Below are positions 1 to 8,385 of a DNA stretch of 49,889 nucleotides, piece after piece. Each line of letters opens with the position of its first letter. Position 1 is the first letter of the stretch. The notes below the pieces were generated by a model that saw nothing but the letters and a program-made list of their open reading frames with translations, was not told where the DNA came from and made no database searches. The stretch lies in NCBI GenBank assembly GCA_023138735.1, contig JAGLOY010000074.1, forward strand, positions 1-49,889, given 5' to 3'. A program made the translations under genes and the position numbers. The DNA is from Candidatus Aegiribacteria sp. GTDB taxonomy: Bacteria > Fermentibacterota > Fermentibacteria > Fermentibacterales > JCC-6.

Positions 1-8
1 GCGACAAA

Positions 9-98
9 ACCTAACAACGGCTTGCAGGCGGACAGCGGCTTCGCCGCTCAGCCAATTGCGCGACAAGCAGAATGTGCATCAGCCTGCAATTGTCATTT
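9..98 (-). other. attC-like integron recombination site
   Basis: Read on the minus strand, this ends in GTTAGGT, which fits the attC core consensus GTTRRRY. Seen directly: TTGCAGGC (22-29) is the inverse of GCCTGCAA (82-89), the outer TAACAA (12-17) is nearly inverse to TTGTCA (90-95), and an inner hairpin AGCGGC/GCCGCT occupies 34-48. Nested imperfect inverted repeats ending in this core are the layout of cassette attC sites. The opposite outer core is degenerate (AAATGAC instead of RYYYAAC). The stretch is GC-richer than its neighbours. The window starts inside the structure, so adjoining cassettes or an integrase cannot be seen. It could instead be an ordinary structured repeat. Confidence 0.42.
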
Positions 99-475
99 GC
101 CTGTTCCGCCGCTGCCGCTGAAGCCAAATATGTTGAATCCTTGTATGCACTGATTGCCAGATACTTCCCATTTCGCGCGAAGGTAACGCTGCCGATTGCC
201 CATGGAGGTTCGATAGTGTACTCACGGTAGGTTTCCCAGGGCTCGTCAAACACAAGCACTCGGTTATCACCAACAAGAATCAGCCGCAGCCTCTCTCCAT
301 CATCGGTATCCATGAAGAATGCCTGGGCTGCTTGCACATCATCCACGTACTCCAGCGGATCGAATTCTAGTTCGGTTATAACTTCGTAACCGGGTGCAAC
401 CCATTCACCATCGGTATTATCTATGGGAGTCAGGTCTAAAGTGCCGATGACCGGCACGGTGAGTATTACAGCCAT
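11..475 (-). pseudogene. truncated secreted beta-propeller-like protein
   Basis: The frame is open upstream to 646, but the best start is the ATG at 473-475, which gives a hydrophobic N-terminus (MAVILTVPVIG). The body matches the N-terminal part of the intact 399-residue propeller at 47126-48325: an acidic segment, a DGE..R..LV..N.VLV strand pair, then a VTFARNGKYLAIS-like blade motif. Homology stops after about 125 residues. The last roughly 28 codons read through the attC-like structure at 9-98 and look like translated non-coding DNA. I therefore read it as a gene cut off by recombination. Function is unknown; intact relatives are probably exported. Confidence 0.5.
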
Positions 476-575
476 TATCTTCAGAACAAACGATATTTGA
501 AACAAGATCACATACTGGTTTAGTGGTATGTACCTGATATTGGAAAATGCCCCTATCGGTGGATTAAACAAAAAA

Positions 576-732
576 TTGCCGCAGGCTGTTACACCTACGG
601 CAAAATTTTGGTAGCGGGGACGGTATTTGGAGTCGATGCGAACCATATTCCCATTATTACTTCACATTGGGCTTACATACCAGCAAAACAGGGAGCTAGA
701 AAGATGAAGCGGATAGGGATACTGCAATAGAC
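576..732 (-). repeat. tRNA-tail repeat, copy 1, with hairpin
   Basis: The plus-strand string ggtagcggggac (610-621) is the reverse complement of the acceptor 3' strand plus CCA of the initiator tRNA at 20500-20576. In this copy the identity to the tRNA and its downstream flank runs for 18 bases. On the minus strand it is followed by a terminator-like hairpin (stems 576-585 and 594-603, then a T run). On the other side about 110 bases (ending near 732 with gggagctagaaagatgaagc) recur at 5319-5440 and 8261-8385. The origin and activity of the repeat are unknown. Confidence 0.6.
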
Positions 733-856
733 GAATTGGAACTTATTCTTCAGGAAGAGAGAAAGGGAGCCTAGCTACGTGATATGTGTACCTTCTGGAT
801 GTTCTATCGTTATGCTCTGCAATAGTATCAAACCCCACCACCTCGAGGCACTCCAC

Positions 857-2356
857 CTAAGGCAATTCGAAATGCTCCAATTCCTCCTGAAGTGCAGAAA
901 GCTGTAAATGCTGTTTTATGCGGTACATAAAGACCAGTTTCCCAAATGGTATCGGGAAGATGACTTTGCCTCTGAAACCCATGAACACATTGATTAGGGA
1001 AGGGTTAAGTCGCACAGTTCTTGTGGCAACTCCGAATCCCCTGTCCAGATTGATTATGCTGTTTACACTGCCATCCTTCATGAGCATGAAGGTAACATCC
1101 TCAGTGAATCTTATGCTGGTATCATCAAAGGAATGAGTCAGTCGTTCTTCAAGAGTGAACGGGAATCTCTTCTTTTCAAGTTCCGATTCAAGGACGAGAG
1201 CAAGATCCAGATTATCGATACCCAGCTCATCGGGAAGTTCCCTGTCGATCTCTAGCCTTACTCTGTCCATGTGAAGAGAGTAAGTGAACAATGGGTCTCC
1301 GATGTAAGAGACCATACGGATTGAACGCTGGTCGAATTCTTCGTTGCGACTGTTGTTAGTGCAAGCGATGTTCAGGATGCAGGCGAAGCAGCCTTCACAA
1401 AGCTCCGGATCCACATCGAATCCTCCGGGATGTGTTACAGCTCCATATGGGCAGAGCTCCTGGAAGTTCAACCCTGTAGGCATATTTATGTCTTTGCAGT
1501 TTCCGCAGCATGGACCGTTAATGGCGACCCTTCTGAGTTTCCGATTCCTACACTTGCGCGAGTACTTCTCGTCACCCACGAAGCACTCCCAGCAGATTAC
1601 CTCGCCCCCATTAACAAAAACCTCTCGACCATCCGGCAGGACTTCAGTGCCATCTATCACATATGACTGACCTCTGCAGAGATCGATATCGACGTAGCAT
1701 GCGCCTTCATCATCAAACTTTATGGCTCCATACGGGCATTCCACAGCGCAGGTTGAACACTGCATGGTTAGACGGCAAACGTATACCGCATAATACCTGA
1801 CTACGCTTAGAAGTTCATCCTTTAAGGGATTGATCTTCATGCACTTCTCACTGTTACCGTTCTTTTCGCCACAATCGCAGGTGTTACCTATCTCTCTGTT
1901 GATGATCAAATCCTCAGGATCAAGCTTTTGCAAGACACCGTACTCGCCGTAATACTCCCTCACTGGAAACAGCATCATGAGCACGTCGCTCTCAGCGTCA
2001 TCTGGAAGCGTGACAAGTATTTCATTCTTCTTCGAATTGTATTTTGCTTGAAGAAGTGCGGGTTCACCGGCGATATTGAACAAGGCGCTGATTGAATGAT
2101 CTTCAAGCATTTTCCTGCGCTTGATCAGCTTACCTTTCCAGAGGTCTACATCTGGAAACAGCAATCCCCTTACATCTATACGGATCGTACTTCCCCTTTT
2201 TACATGCTTCGGTCCCTTATATGAGAGTTCAGGAAGCTTGATACTCTCAATCAGATTCTCCCGCATTACAGTATAGTTTTCCAGGATGTTCTTCTGCTTC
2301 AGACCGGCAATCCCGCCGGTGGTGGTCTTCTTCGATTTCTTCTTCACATTCTTCAT
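857..2356 (-). CDS. multi-cluster ferredoxin-like protein, unknown role
   Basis: A 499-residue protein that I do not recognise as a named family. The start follows a good ribosome binding site (gaggtgggga). The N-terminus is lysine-rich (MKNVKKKSKK) with no signal peptide, so it is probably cytoplasmic. Cysteines fall in groups: C160/C162/C172; C194/C200/C203/C207 (CSTCAVECPYGAI, a ferredoxin-type motif) with C220/C227; C255/C258/C269; C283/C284/C287/C302; and C320/C323/C326/C332 (CEGCFACILNIAC). The two CPYGA motifs are typical of 4Fe-4S ferredoxin folds, and the other groups may carry additional clusters. The last 170 residues lack cysteines. It stands alone between relic-filled intergenic regions, so context gives no pathway. 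An electron-transfer role is inference from the motifs only. Confidence 0.75.
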   Translation of the reverse strand: MKNVKKKSKKTTTGGIAGLKQKNILENYTVMRENLIESIKLPELSYKGPKHVKRGSTIRIDVRGLLFPDVDLWKGKLIKRRKMLEDHSISALFNIAGEPALLQAKYNSKKNEILVTLPDDAESDVLMMLFPVREYYGEYGVLQKLDPEDLIINREIGNTCDCGEKNGNSEKCMKINPLKDELLSVVRYYAVYVCRLTMQCSTCAVECPYGAIKFDDEGACYVDIDLCRGQSYVIDGTEVLPDGREVFVNGGEVICWECFVGDEKYSRKCRNRKLRRVAINGPCCGNCKDINMPTGLNFQELCPYGAVTHPGGFDVDPELCEGCFACILNIACTNNSRNEEFDQRSIRMVSYIGDPLFTYSLHMDRVRLEIDRELPDELGIDNLDLALVLESELEKKRFPFTLEERLTHSFDDTSIRFTEDVTFMLMKDGSVNSIINLDRGFGVATRTVRLNPSLINVFMGFRGKVIFPIPFGKLVFMYRIKQHLQLSALQEELEHFELP

Positions 2357-2582
2357 TTCCCCACCTCACTTTGAGCAATAGGAAACTGGATTTCACTCCT
2401 CTCATTAACTGTACAGTGACAATGCTTCATGACCCGCATTTTTCATCCAATTTCATCGATCTCGGCTGTGGATTGCAGAATACTAGAGCGGAACCGACCG
2501 GTCAAGCAGGGATGAAGCCCAAGAATGTTTCAAGACCATGCTCCAAAGGTATACCTATCCTCCTGGAGTTGAGAGACCCGAT

Positions 2583-2630
2583 TCACCCAACCTCGATTTC
2601 GGGAACATCATCTCGCCAGGGAACGTAGTT
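2583..2630 (-). pseudogene. C-terminal gene relic, copy 1
   Basis: On the minus strand this reads NYVPWRDDVPEIEVG and then a stop. Closely similar endings occur at 5684-5730 and 7965-8015, so all three look like the last codons of one family of deleted genes. The parent family was not identified. Confidence 0.4.
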
Positions 2631-2768
2631 GCAGAAGGTTCACAGACGAGTTCCAGGGATTGTGGTGGAGGTCTGGGGTCTTTCAAAGATCAAGGTGTTT
2701 CAGAATACGCCTGATCACCAACGGATCTTCGATCTGGGATTCAAGCAGTTGACAGCATCAAAGAAAGA

Positions 2769-2795
2769 GGGGACACCAAAAGGTATCCCCTTTTT
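2769..2795 (+). terminator. hairpin with T run
   Basis: Stems ggggacacc (2769-2777) and ggtatcccc (2782-2790) pair with one mismatch around an AAAA loop and are followed by TTTTT. It has the form of a rho-independent terminator, but no intact plus-strand gene ends here, so it probably belonged to a lost gene. Confidence 0.55.
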
Positions 2796-2798
2796 CTT

Positions 2799-2810
2799 GG
2801 TAGCGGGGAC
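2799..2810 (-). repeat. tRNA-tail match, copy 2
   Basis: ggtagcggggac, the 12-base core shared with the initiator tRNA 3' end and with copies 1, 3 and 4. Here it again sits directly beside a hairpin, but the roughly 110-base flank seen in the other copies is absent. Confidence 0.5.
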
Positions 2811-3136
2811 CGAGCTTCGTTTGAACCACATTTTAATGTGGATCAGGGGATTCAAGGATATCGAGAAGGGCTGTAACTGACGAATACTGAACATGTTACC
2901 TCGGACTCGACTTCCGTTTCGTACACCGCCCCAATGACATTAAGCCAATTTTATTTCAGAAATCAAGGAATTCGAACTGTCACTGGCAGACAGTATGGCT
3001 GGACGTGGGAAATACACTTTCCTACTATTCACTGAATGATGGAACAATCTTAAGATTCATTGCTATAGAAGTTGAAATCTACTATCAGCCCATCTTATTT
3101 CAGAACATCACCTTACTATTTCATGGAGGTTTTCAG

Positions 3137-5233
3137 ATGTTTTTACTTCTCCCTTTCCTGATTCTAATTCCAGTGATTACAGCCGCTGCTGATTACCCGC
3201 CTGCACCGCCTGGAGAAGTTATTGATGACTATTTTGGAACGGCTGTCCCAGATCCCTACAGGTGGCTTGAGAATGTTGATTCCGAGCAGACAATGGAATG
3301 GATTGAAGGACAAAATCGTGTTTGGAGCGAATTTCTTGACAATATTCCAGTTCGGGACTCGATACGTACGAGACTTGAGGAACTGTACGATTACGAACGG
3401 CTTTCCATGCCGGCTAAAATGGGAGAGAGATATTTCTATTTCTTGAACGACGGGTTGCAGGAACATTCGGTTTTATACACAGCCTGGAGTATGGATGAGG
3501 AACCTTCCGTACTCATCGATCCTAACTCTTTCATGAATGACCGCCTATCACTTACCGGATGCAGGATAACGGATGATGGAAATCTAATGGCCTGGTCAGT
3601 AAGTGAAAGTGGGTCGGACTGGAAAACTGTCTATTTTATGGATATCAATACCGGTGAGGCACTTGAAGACACTCTTACATGGCTGAAAGGGCGTGTCACC
3701 TGGGATAATAACAACACAGGTGTTTATTACAGCGTCTATGATGTGCCTGAGGCTGGTCAGGAATATACACAGCAGAACAGGAACATTAGGGTGATGTATC
3801 ACAGACTGGGAACTCAACAGGAGCAGGACAGTCTGATATACTATAGACCGGACAAGCCAAACTGGAAGATAGGTGCCAAGCTCACCGAGGATGGTAACTA
3901 CCTTATGATCCAGGTTTACGATGTTGATATATCCAGCCGAAATGCCATGTTTTACATTGATATGACTTCACCGGAGAGAAACGTTGTGGAATTGCTTGAC
4001 GAATTTAATGCAAGCTATAGTCTGATAGGCAACATCGGAGATGAATTCTATTTCCTGACAAATCTGGATGCTCCATACATGAGAGTAATAAAAATAGACC
4101 TGGAGGCTCCGGAAAGGGAGAACTGGGTGGAAATAATCCCCGAGACTGAAGAAGTACTTAAGACAGCGTCTATTTTGAACAACAGCAGAACGATAGTGCT
4201 GAAGTATAGCTGGGAGGGGCGTGAAAAAATATATCTGTGTGATATGCATGGAAATCTGCAGAGTGAGGTTGCCTTGCCCGGTGAAGGGACTATACGGGGG
4301 TTTGGAGGTTATCAGTCGGATACTGAAACGTATTACACTTTTTCCTCTTTTTTACATCCGGGAGAAGTATACAGATACGATTTTCAGACCGGTGAGAGTA
4401 CTCTGTTGTGGAGACCGGATATTGATGCTGACATCTCTCAGTACCTGGAAAAGCAGGTCTTCTATGAGAGCTTTGACGGGACTCAAGTGCCTATGTTCAT
4501 CATTTATCACGAAGGCACTGAGCTGGATGGATCTAATCCCGTTCTTCTAGAAGGATATGGAGGTTTCGGTATATCAATGAGATCATTCTTCCGCTCATCC
4601 TTGCTTCCCTGGCTTGAAATGGGAGGGATCTATGCTCTTCCATGTCTTCGTGGCGGAGAGGAGTATGGGGAAGAATGGCATCTGGCGGGTATCATGGAGA
4701 ATCGACCTGTAGTGTTCAAGGACTTCATAGCGGCAGCTGAGTACCTTATCGAAGAGGGTTATACATCAACAGAAAAACTAGCAATTTCGGGTAGTTCCAA
4801 TGGAGGAACCCTGGTTGCCGCTGCACTCAATATGCGACCGGACCTGTTCGGGGCTGCATATCCCGCAATGGGTGTTATGGACCTCATGCGTTTTCATCTG
4901 TTCACAATTGGTTGGTCCTGGGTATCAGAATACGGTGATCCCGAAGATCCTGATGATGTGGAATTCCTGCTGGATTATTCACCTTATCACAACATTCAGG
5001 AAGGGATTGAATACCCGCCGGTTCTGATATTTACTGCTGATCATGATGACAGAGTGGTTCCAGGGCACAGTTTCAAATATGGTGCCAGACTCCAAGCGGC
5101 TCAGGGGGGAGATGCCCCAATATTGATGTCAATCATTTCCAGAGCAGGGCATGGAGGTGCAGTAGGACTCTCGGAAGCGCTGGACAAAACTGCTGACCGA
5201 TACGCCTTTTTCTGGCAGGTTCTTGAAATGTGA
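3137..5233 (+). CDS. prolyl oligopeptidase, secreted (S9A)
   Basis: A serine peptidase of family S9A that would cleave proline-containing peptides. The open frame begins at 3005, but the start is taken at 3137: it follows a ggagg ribosome binding site and begins a clear signal peptide (MFLLLPFLILIPVITAAA), giving 698 residues, close to the usual 700-710. The N-terminal motif DPYRWLEN is typical of the family. A seven-bladed propeller region is followed by the hydrolase domain, with the nucleophile Ser554 in GSSNGG, an Asp near 637 in TADHDDRVVP and His672 in RAGHGG. The triad is complete. The signal peptide suggests periplasmic peptide degradation. The last 60 codons and the 3' flank were partly duplicated at 8036-8257. 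Confidence 0.95.
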   Translation: MFLLLPFLILIPVITAAADYPPAPPGEVIDDYFGTAVPDPYRWLENVDSEQTMEWIEGQNRVWSEFLDNIPVRDSIRTRLEELYDYERLSMPAKMGERYFYFLNDGLQEHSVLYTAWSMDEEPSVLIDPNSFMNDRLSLTGCRITDDGNLMAWSVSESGSDWKTVYFMDINTGEALEDTLTWLKGRVTWDNNNTGVYYSVYDVPEAGQEYTQQNRNIRVMYHRLGTQQEQDSLIYYRPDKPNWKIGAKLTEDGNYLMIQVYDVDISSRNAMFYIDMTSPERNVVELLDEFNASYSLIGNIGDEFYFLTNLDAPYMRVIKIDLEAPERENWVEIIPETEEVLKTASILNNSRTIVLKYSWEGREKIYLCDMHGNLQSEVALPGEGTIRGFGGYQSDTETYYTFSSFLHPGEVYRYDFQTGESTLLWRPDIDADISQYLEKQVFYESFDGTQVPMFIIYHEGTELDGSNPVLLEGYGGFGISMRSFFRSSLLPWLEMGGIYALPCLRGGEEYGEEWHLAGIMENRPVVFKDFIAAAEYLIEEGYTSTEKLAISGSSNGGTLVAAALNMRPDLFGAAYPAMGVMDLMRFHLFTIGWSWVSEYGDPEDPDDVEFLLDYSPYHNIQEGIEYPPVLIFTADHDDRVVPGHSFKYGARLQAAQGGDAPILMSIISRAGHGGAVGLSEALDKTADRYAFFWQVLEM

Positions 5234-5285
5234 TCTGCTGGGGCGAAACGTATTCAGGATTCAGGGAGAATGTGCATAACTAAAA

Positions 5286-5315
5286 TGCCACGGCTTCTCG
5301 AAAGAAGCCGTGGCA
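5286..5315. terminator. bidirectional-looking hairpin
   Basis: A perfect 13-base stem, tgccacggcttct (5286-5298) with agaagccgtggca (5303-5315), around a CGAA loop, 52 bases after the oligopeptidase stop. The longest T stretch is on the minus-strand side (gcatttta). An almost identical copy is at 8228-8257. Confidence 0.65.
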
Positions 5316-5318
5316 CAT

Positions 5319-5440
5319 GGTAGCGGGGACGGTATATGCACCCGATTGGTACACAATTCCGACAGTATCCGTACACTGGATTTACATGGGAGTAAAACAG
5401 GGAGCTAAGAAGATAAAGCGGATAGGGATAATGCGATAGA
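5319..5440 (-). repeat. tRNA-tail repeat, copy 3
   Basis: Begins with the 12-base tRNA-tail core (5319-5330) and the extension ggtatatg, and ends near 5440 with aacagggagctaagaagataaagcggataggg. It is homologous to copies 1 and 4 but diverges in the middle. It lies directly beside the hairpin at 5286-5315. Confidence 0.55.
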
Positions 5441-5683
5441 TGATTTCTCTCATTCACCTCACTCCCCGAGGAGAGAAAGCAATAAGCAATTGGGCACTTC
5501 TGATCTACCACAAGGGATCTAAGTGATTGTAGCGCGCAGTGGATCCTTTTCCTCCATTTCATCAATGGCAGTAGTTCACTCAAATCCTTGAGTAACAAAT
5601 AACCACGTACATCAGCTGAAACAGAATTTGGTACGGCTCTACATCATAAAAGGGAACACCCAAGGTGAAAACTAATCCAGAAT

Positions 5684-5730
5684 TTATCCAACCTCTATTT
5701 CCGAGACATCATCTCGCCAGTGAAGTAAAC
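5684..5730 (-). pseudogene. C-terminal gene relic, copy 2
   Basis: The minus strand reads GLLHWRDDVSEIEVG and then TAA, matching copies at 2583 and 7965. The roughly 20 bases beyond the stop (ctggattagttttcacc on the minus strand) are also shared with copy 3. Confidence 0.4.
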
Positions 5731-5886
5731 CGATCAGGCAGTTTTCCTTGGTCTGAGCAGGGAAGCCCATCAACCGGGATCATTCACAACCGGATAGATA
5801 CTCATTTATCTTTCAAACTGGTAGCTGACAGAATAGTTTATGGGTTCTTCTTTTAGTTATATTCACAGAAGTTCTTGGAGGTATTC

Positions 5887-7710
5887 ATGGTAGATTTACT
5901 GTTGCTGTTTATCGTCATGTTAGGATTCGAATCATGCCTTGCAGAATCTTCCGTGCAGACAGACTGGTCGGGGGGCCCCGGGACGCCAGGTCCTGTAACC
6001 ACCTGGTCAACCGACTTCAACTATGATACGTCTACAAGATGGTACGACACTTCATCATCGGTGGAAATCGACCATGGTCTCATGCACACTATCGATTACA
6101 GTTTCCTGGATGTTTCGTCCGTCTACGCAATGGACATCAACAATGATGGCTACAATGATGTGCTGGGAACAGCCTGGTTGGATGATGACATCACCTGGTG
6201 GCAGAATGCAGATGGTTCGGGAACATCATGGGTAGAGCATACCATCGATGGTGAGTTCAACGGAGCTGAGTCCGCCTATGCTGAGGATATCAACGGCGAT
6301 GGCTACATAGATGTGCTGGGGGCAGCCAGTAGGGATGATGACATCACCTGGTGGCAGAATACCGATGGTGCTGGAACTTCCTGGATAGAGCATACGATCG
6401 ACGGCGACTTCAATAACGCATATTGCGTCTGTTCGGATGACTTCGATGGTGATGGCTATATGGACGTACTGGGGGCGGCCAGATACTCCGGTGCCATATC
6501 ATGGTGGAAGAATATTGACGGTTCTGGAACGTCATGGACTGAACATTCGATAGATGCAAGCTATGATTATGTGTGTTCAGTCGTCTCGGAGGACGTTGAC
6601 AATGATGGCGACATGGATGTTATGGCGGCGCTTTATTACCCGGGTCTCATGATCTGGTGGGAGAATGTTGACGGCTCTGGCACATCCTGGACGGAGCATT
6701 TGATCGACGGGGACTTCGATGGCGCTCGCTGCATCTACTCTCAAGACGTCGATAATGATGGCGACATGGATGTGCTGGGAGCGGCAGTCTTCGATTACGA
6801 CATTACATGGTGGGAAAATGTCGACGGCTCAGGCACATCATGGATAGAGCACGTTATAGATGGTGATTTCATAGGAGCAAAGTCGGTCTTCTGCGAAGAC
6901 CTGGATAATGACGGAGACATGGACGTAGTGGGTACGGCTGTCCCTCCCTTTGATGTATCTTGGTGGGAAAATATTGACGGTCAGGGAACTTCGTGGGTAG
7001 AACACACCGTTTACGGAAGCTTCAGTGGTGCCTGCTGCATATACTCTGAGGACATAAATGGTGATGGATTCATGGACATTCTTGGCGGGGCTGAGTACGC
7101 AGATGATATCGCCTGGTGGGATCTCAGGAGTTATCCTCCCGAAGGATCCCTCGAGTCAAGCATTCTGGACACCGGCTGTTCTCCATCTCCACAGTGTGCC
7201 TCGATTTTCTGGACAAGCACTCAACCTGCAGGAACGGACCTCTACCTTCAGTATAAATCCTCTGACGACGCCGCCGATATGGGAGTATGGTCAGCTCCAG
7301 TATACGATCCGTGTCTTTTGAGCGGCCTGTTGAATAGGTACTTTCTTTACAGGTTCGTTCTGGAAACCTCTGATCCGGATACAACGCCTGCTGTCCATGA
7401 TGTAACATTGTCCTGGGACGCAGTGAGTATCATGGAGAGTTCCCGGATGGTCCCTTCCGGAATTGTACTGCTCCCGATAGTTCCAAATCCAGTGACTGGA
7501 TCTCTGCAAGTGCGGTTTTCCCTGAACGAGACGTCTGCTGTTGACATCTCTGTTTTCGACATTTCTGGTCGACTTCTTAGAAAGACAACCGATGTATACG
7601 ACGAGGGGAGCCACACAGTACTTGTTAATGATCTTGATCCGGGAGCTTACCTCATGAGGATGTCTTCGAGACGTTTTACGGGAACAATACGTTTTGTAGT
7701 GATACACTAG
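5887..7710 (+). CDS. FG-GAP/VCBS repeat surface protein, T9SS-sorted
   Basis: A 607-residue secreted protein. The ATG at 5887 is chosen over an upstream TTG at 5875 because ggagg lies just before it; it starts a signal peptide (MVDLLLLFIVMLGFESCLA). The core is seven tandem repeats of exactly 51 residues, each with a calcium-type loop (DINGDGYIDVLG or DVDNDGDMDVLG) followed by ITWWxNxDGxGTSW and EHTIDG. These form FG-GAP/VCBS-like propeller blades. The last roughly 75 residues (VPNPVTGSLQVRFSL ... DISGRLLR) are a Por/T9SS-type C-terminal sorting domain, so surface anchoring or release is likely. No enzymatic motif is visible; adhesion or glycan binding is inference. Confidence 0.9.
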   Translation: MVDLLLLFIVMLGFESCLAESSVQTDWSGGPGTPGPVTTWSTDFNYDTSTRWYDTSSSVEIDHGLMHTIDYSFLDVSSVYAMDINNDGYNDVLGTAWLDDDITWWQNADGSGTSWVEHTIDGEFNGAESAYAEDINGDGYIDVLGAASRDDDITWWQNTDGAGTSWIEHTIDGDFNNAYCVCSDDFDGDGYMDVLGAARYSGAISWWKNIDGSGTSWTEHSIDASYDYVCSVVSEDVDNDGDMDVMAALYYPGLMIWWENVDGSGTSWTEHLIDGDFDGARCIYSQDVDNDGDMDVLGAAVFDYDITWWENVDGSGTSWIEHVIDGDFIGAKSVFCEDLDNDGDMDVVGTAVPPFDVSWWENIDGQGTSWVEHTVYGSFSGACCIYSEDINGDGFMDILGGAEYADDIAWWDLRSYPPEGSLESSILDTGCSPSPQCASIFWTSTQPAGTDLYLQYKSSDDAADMGVWSAPVYDPCLLSGLLNRYFLYRFVLETSDPDTTPAVHDVTLSWDAVSIMESSRMVPSGIVLLPIVPNPVTGSLQVRFSLNETSAVDISVFDISGRLLRKTTDVYDEGSHTVLVNDLDPGAYLMRMSSRRFTGTIRFVVIH

Positions 7711-7964
7711 CCTGGATAACGGAATCTACCGGTAAATTGCTTTCCTGGACTGTAAAGCAATAGGAAAATGGATTTTTTCACAGCCCCATTTCCAGTTCCA
7801 AGAGCAGTCCATTCATCCCAACAGTCTTCAATTTCTAATTAAAACTAACCATACTGACTGAAACATGCTCAGGCAAGGATGTTTTACCACCGATTTTCAC
7901 TGGAAGCACCTCATCAAGACGCACTACTCCTCTGAAGACGGAACGGTGAAAACTTATCCAGAAT

Positions 7965-8015
7965 TTATCCGATCTCTATTTCCGGTACATCATCTTGCCA
8001 CAGAATGTAATCCGC
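7965..8015 (-). pseudogene. C-terminal gene relic, copy 3
   Basis: The minus strand reads DADYILWQDDVPEIEIG and then TAA. It is related to copies 1 and 2, and shares the bases beyond the stop with copy 2. Confidence 0.4.
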
Positions 8016-8035
8016 ATCGGGTTCACATACCATTT

Positions 8036-8225
8036 CCAGCGGCTCAGGCGGGAGATGGCCCCATATTGATGTCAACCACTTCCAGAGCAGGACATGGAGG
8101 TGTAGTAGACCTCTCGGAAGCTCTGGCCAAAACTGCTGACCGCTACGCCTTTTCTGGCAGGTTCTTGAAATGGGATTTGCTGGGGCGAAACGTATTCAGG
8201 ATTCAGGGAGAATGTGCATAGCTAA
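8036..8225 (+). pseudogene. 3' fragment of a prolyl oligopeptidase copy
   Basis: Nearly identical to 5093-5283, the end of the intact oligopeptidase gene and its 3' flank. It includes the catalytic-His motif SRAGHGG and SEALAKTADRYAF. One T is missing from a T run (cgccttttc against cgcctttttc), which shifts the frame before the original stop. It has no start, propeller or nucleophile. It is a dead partial paralogue whose duplication carried the downstream hairpin and tRNA-tail repeat along. Confidence 0.85.
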
Positions 8226-8227
8226 AA

Positions 8228-8257
8228 TGCCACGGCTTCTCGAAAGAAGCCGTGGCA
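8228..8257. terminator. hairpin, copy of the 5286 hairpin
   Basis: The same 13-base perfect stem and CGAA loop as 5286-5315, kept without change while neighbouring sequence diverged, which may mean selection or recent duplication. Confidence 0.6.
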
Positions 8258-8260
8258 CAT

Positions 8261-8385
8261 GGTAGCGGGGACGGTATATGGAACCGATGCGAACAACATA
8301 TCCCTTACAACCTCACATTGGGTCTACATACCAGCAAAGCAGGGAGCTAGGAGGATGAAGCGGATAGGGGTGCTGTAATATGCAT
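8261..8385 (-). repeat. tRNA-tail repeat, copy 4
   Basis: Core ggtagcggggac at 8261-8272, then a segment (cgatgcgaac ... cacattgggtctacataccagcaaa) that matches copy 1 more closely than copy 3, ending in gggagctaggaggatgaagcggatagggg. Confidence 0.6.

Larger units (their letters stand above)
2357..3136. other. gene-free region with relics
   Basis: No intact gene is visible here. The stretch holds a C-terminal relic (2583-2630), a hairpin with a T run (2769-2795) and a short tRNA-tail match (2799-2810). The bases after 2370 (gagcaataggaaactggatt) resemble 7757-7780, another sign of shared decayed sequence. The last 100 bases lead into the oligopeptidase gene. Confidence 0.6.
5234..5886. other. 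gene-free region after the oligopeptidase
   Basis: Contains the hairpin at 5286, tRNA-tail repeat copy 3 and C-terminal relic copy 2. Open frames here, such as one on the minus strand over 5254-5598, run through the repeat and have no coding character. No promoter for the 5887 gene stands out. Confidence 0.55.

Noticed and set aside
5254..5598. 114-codon minus-strand frame after the oligopeptidase
   Set aside because: Runs through the hairpin and the tRNA-tail repeat; no ribosome binding site and no protein-like pattern.
7865..8221. 118-codon plus-strand frame as a real gene
   Set aside because: It is the decayed oligopeptidase fragment joined by chance to a relic; the start has no ribosome binding site.
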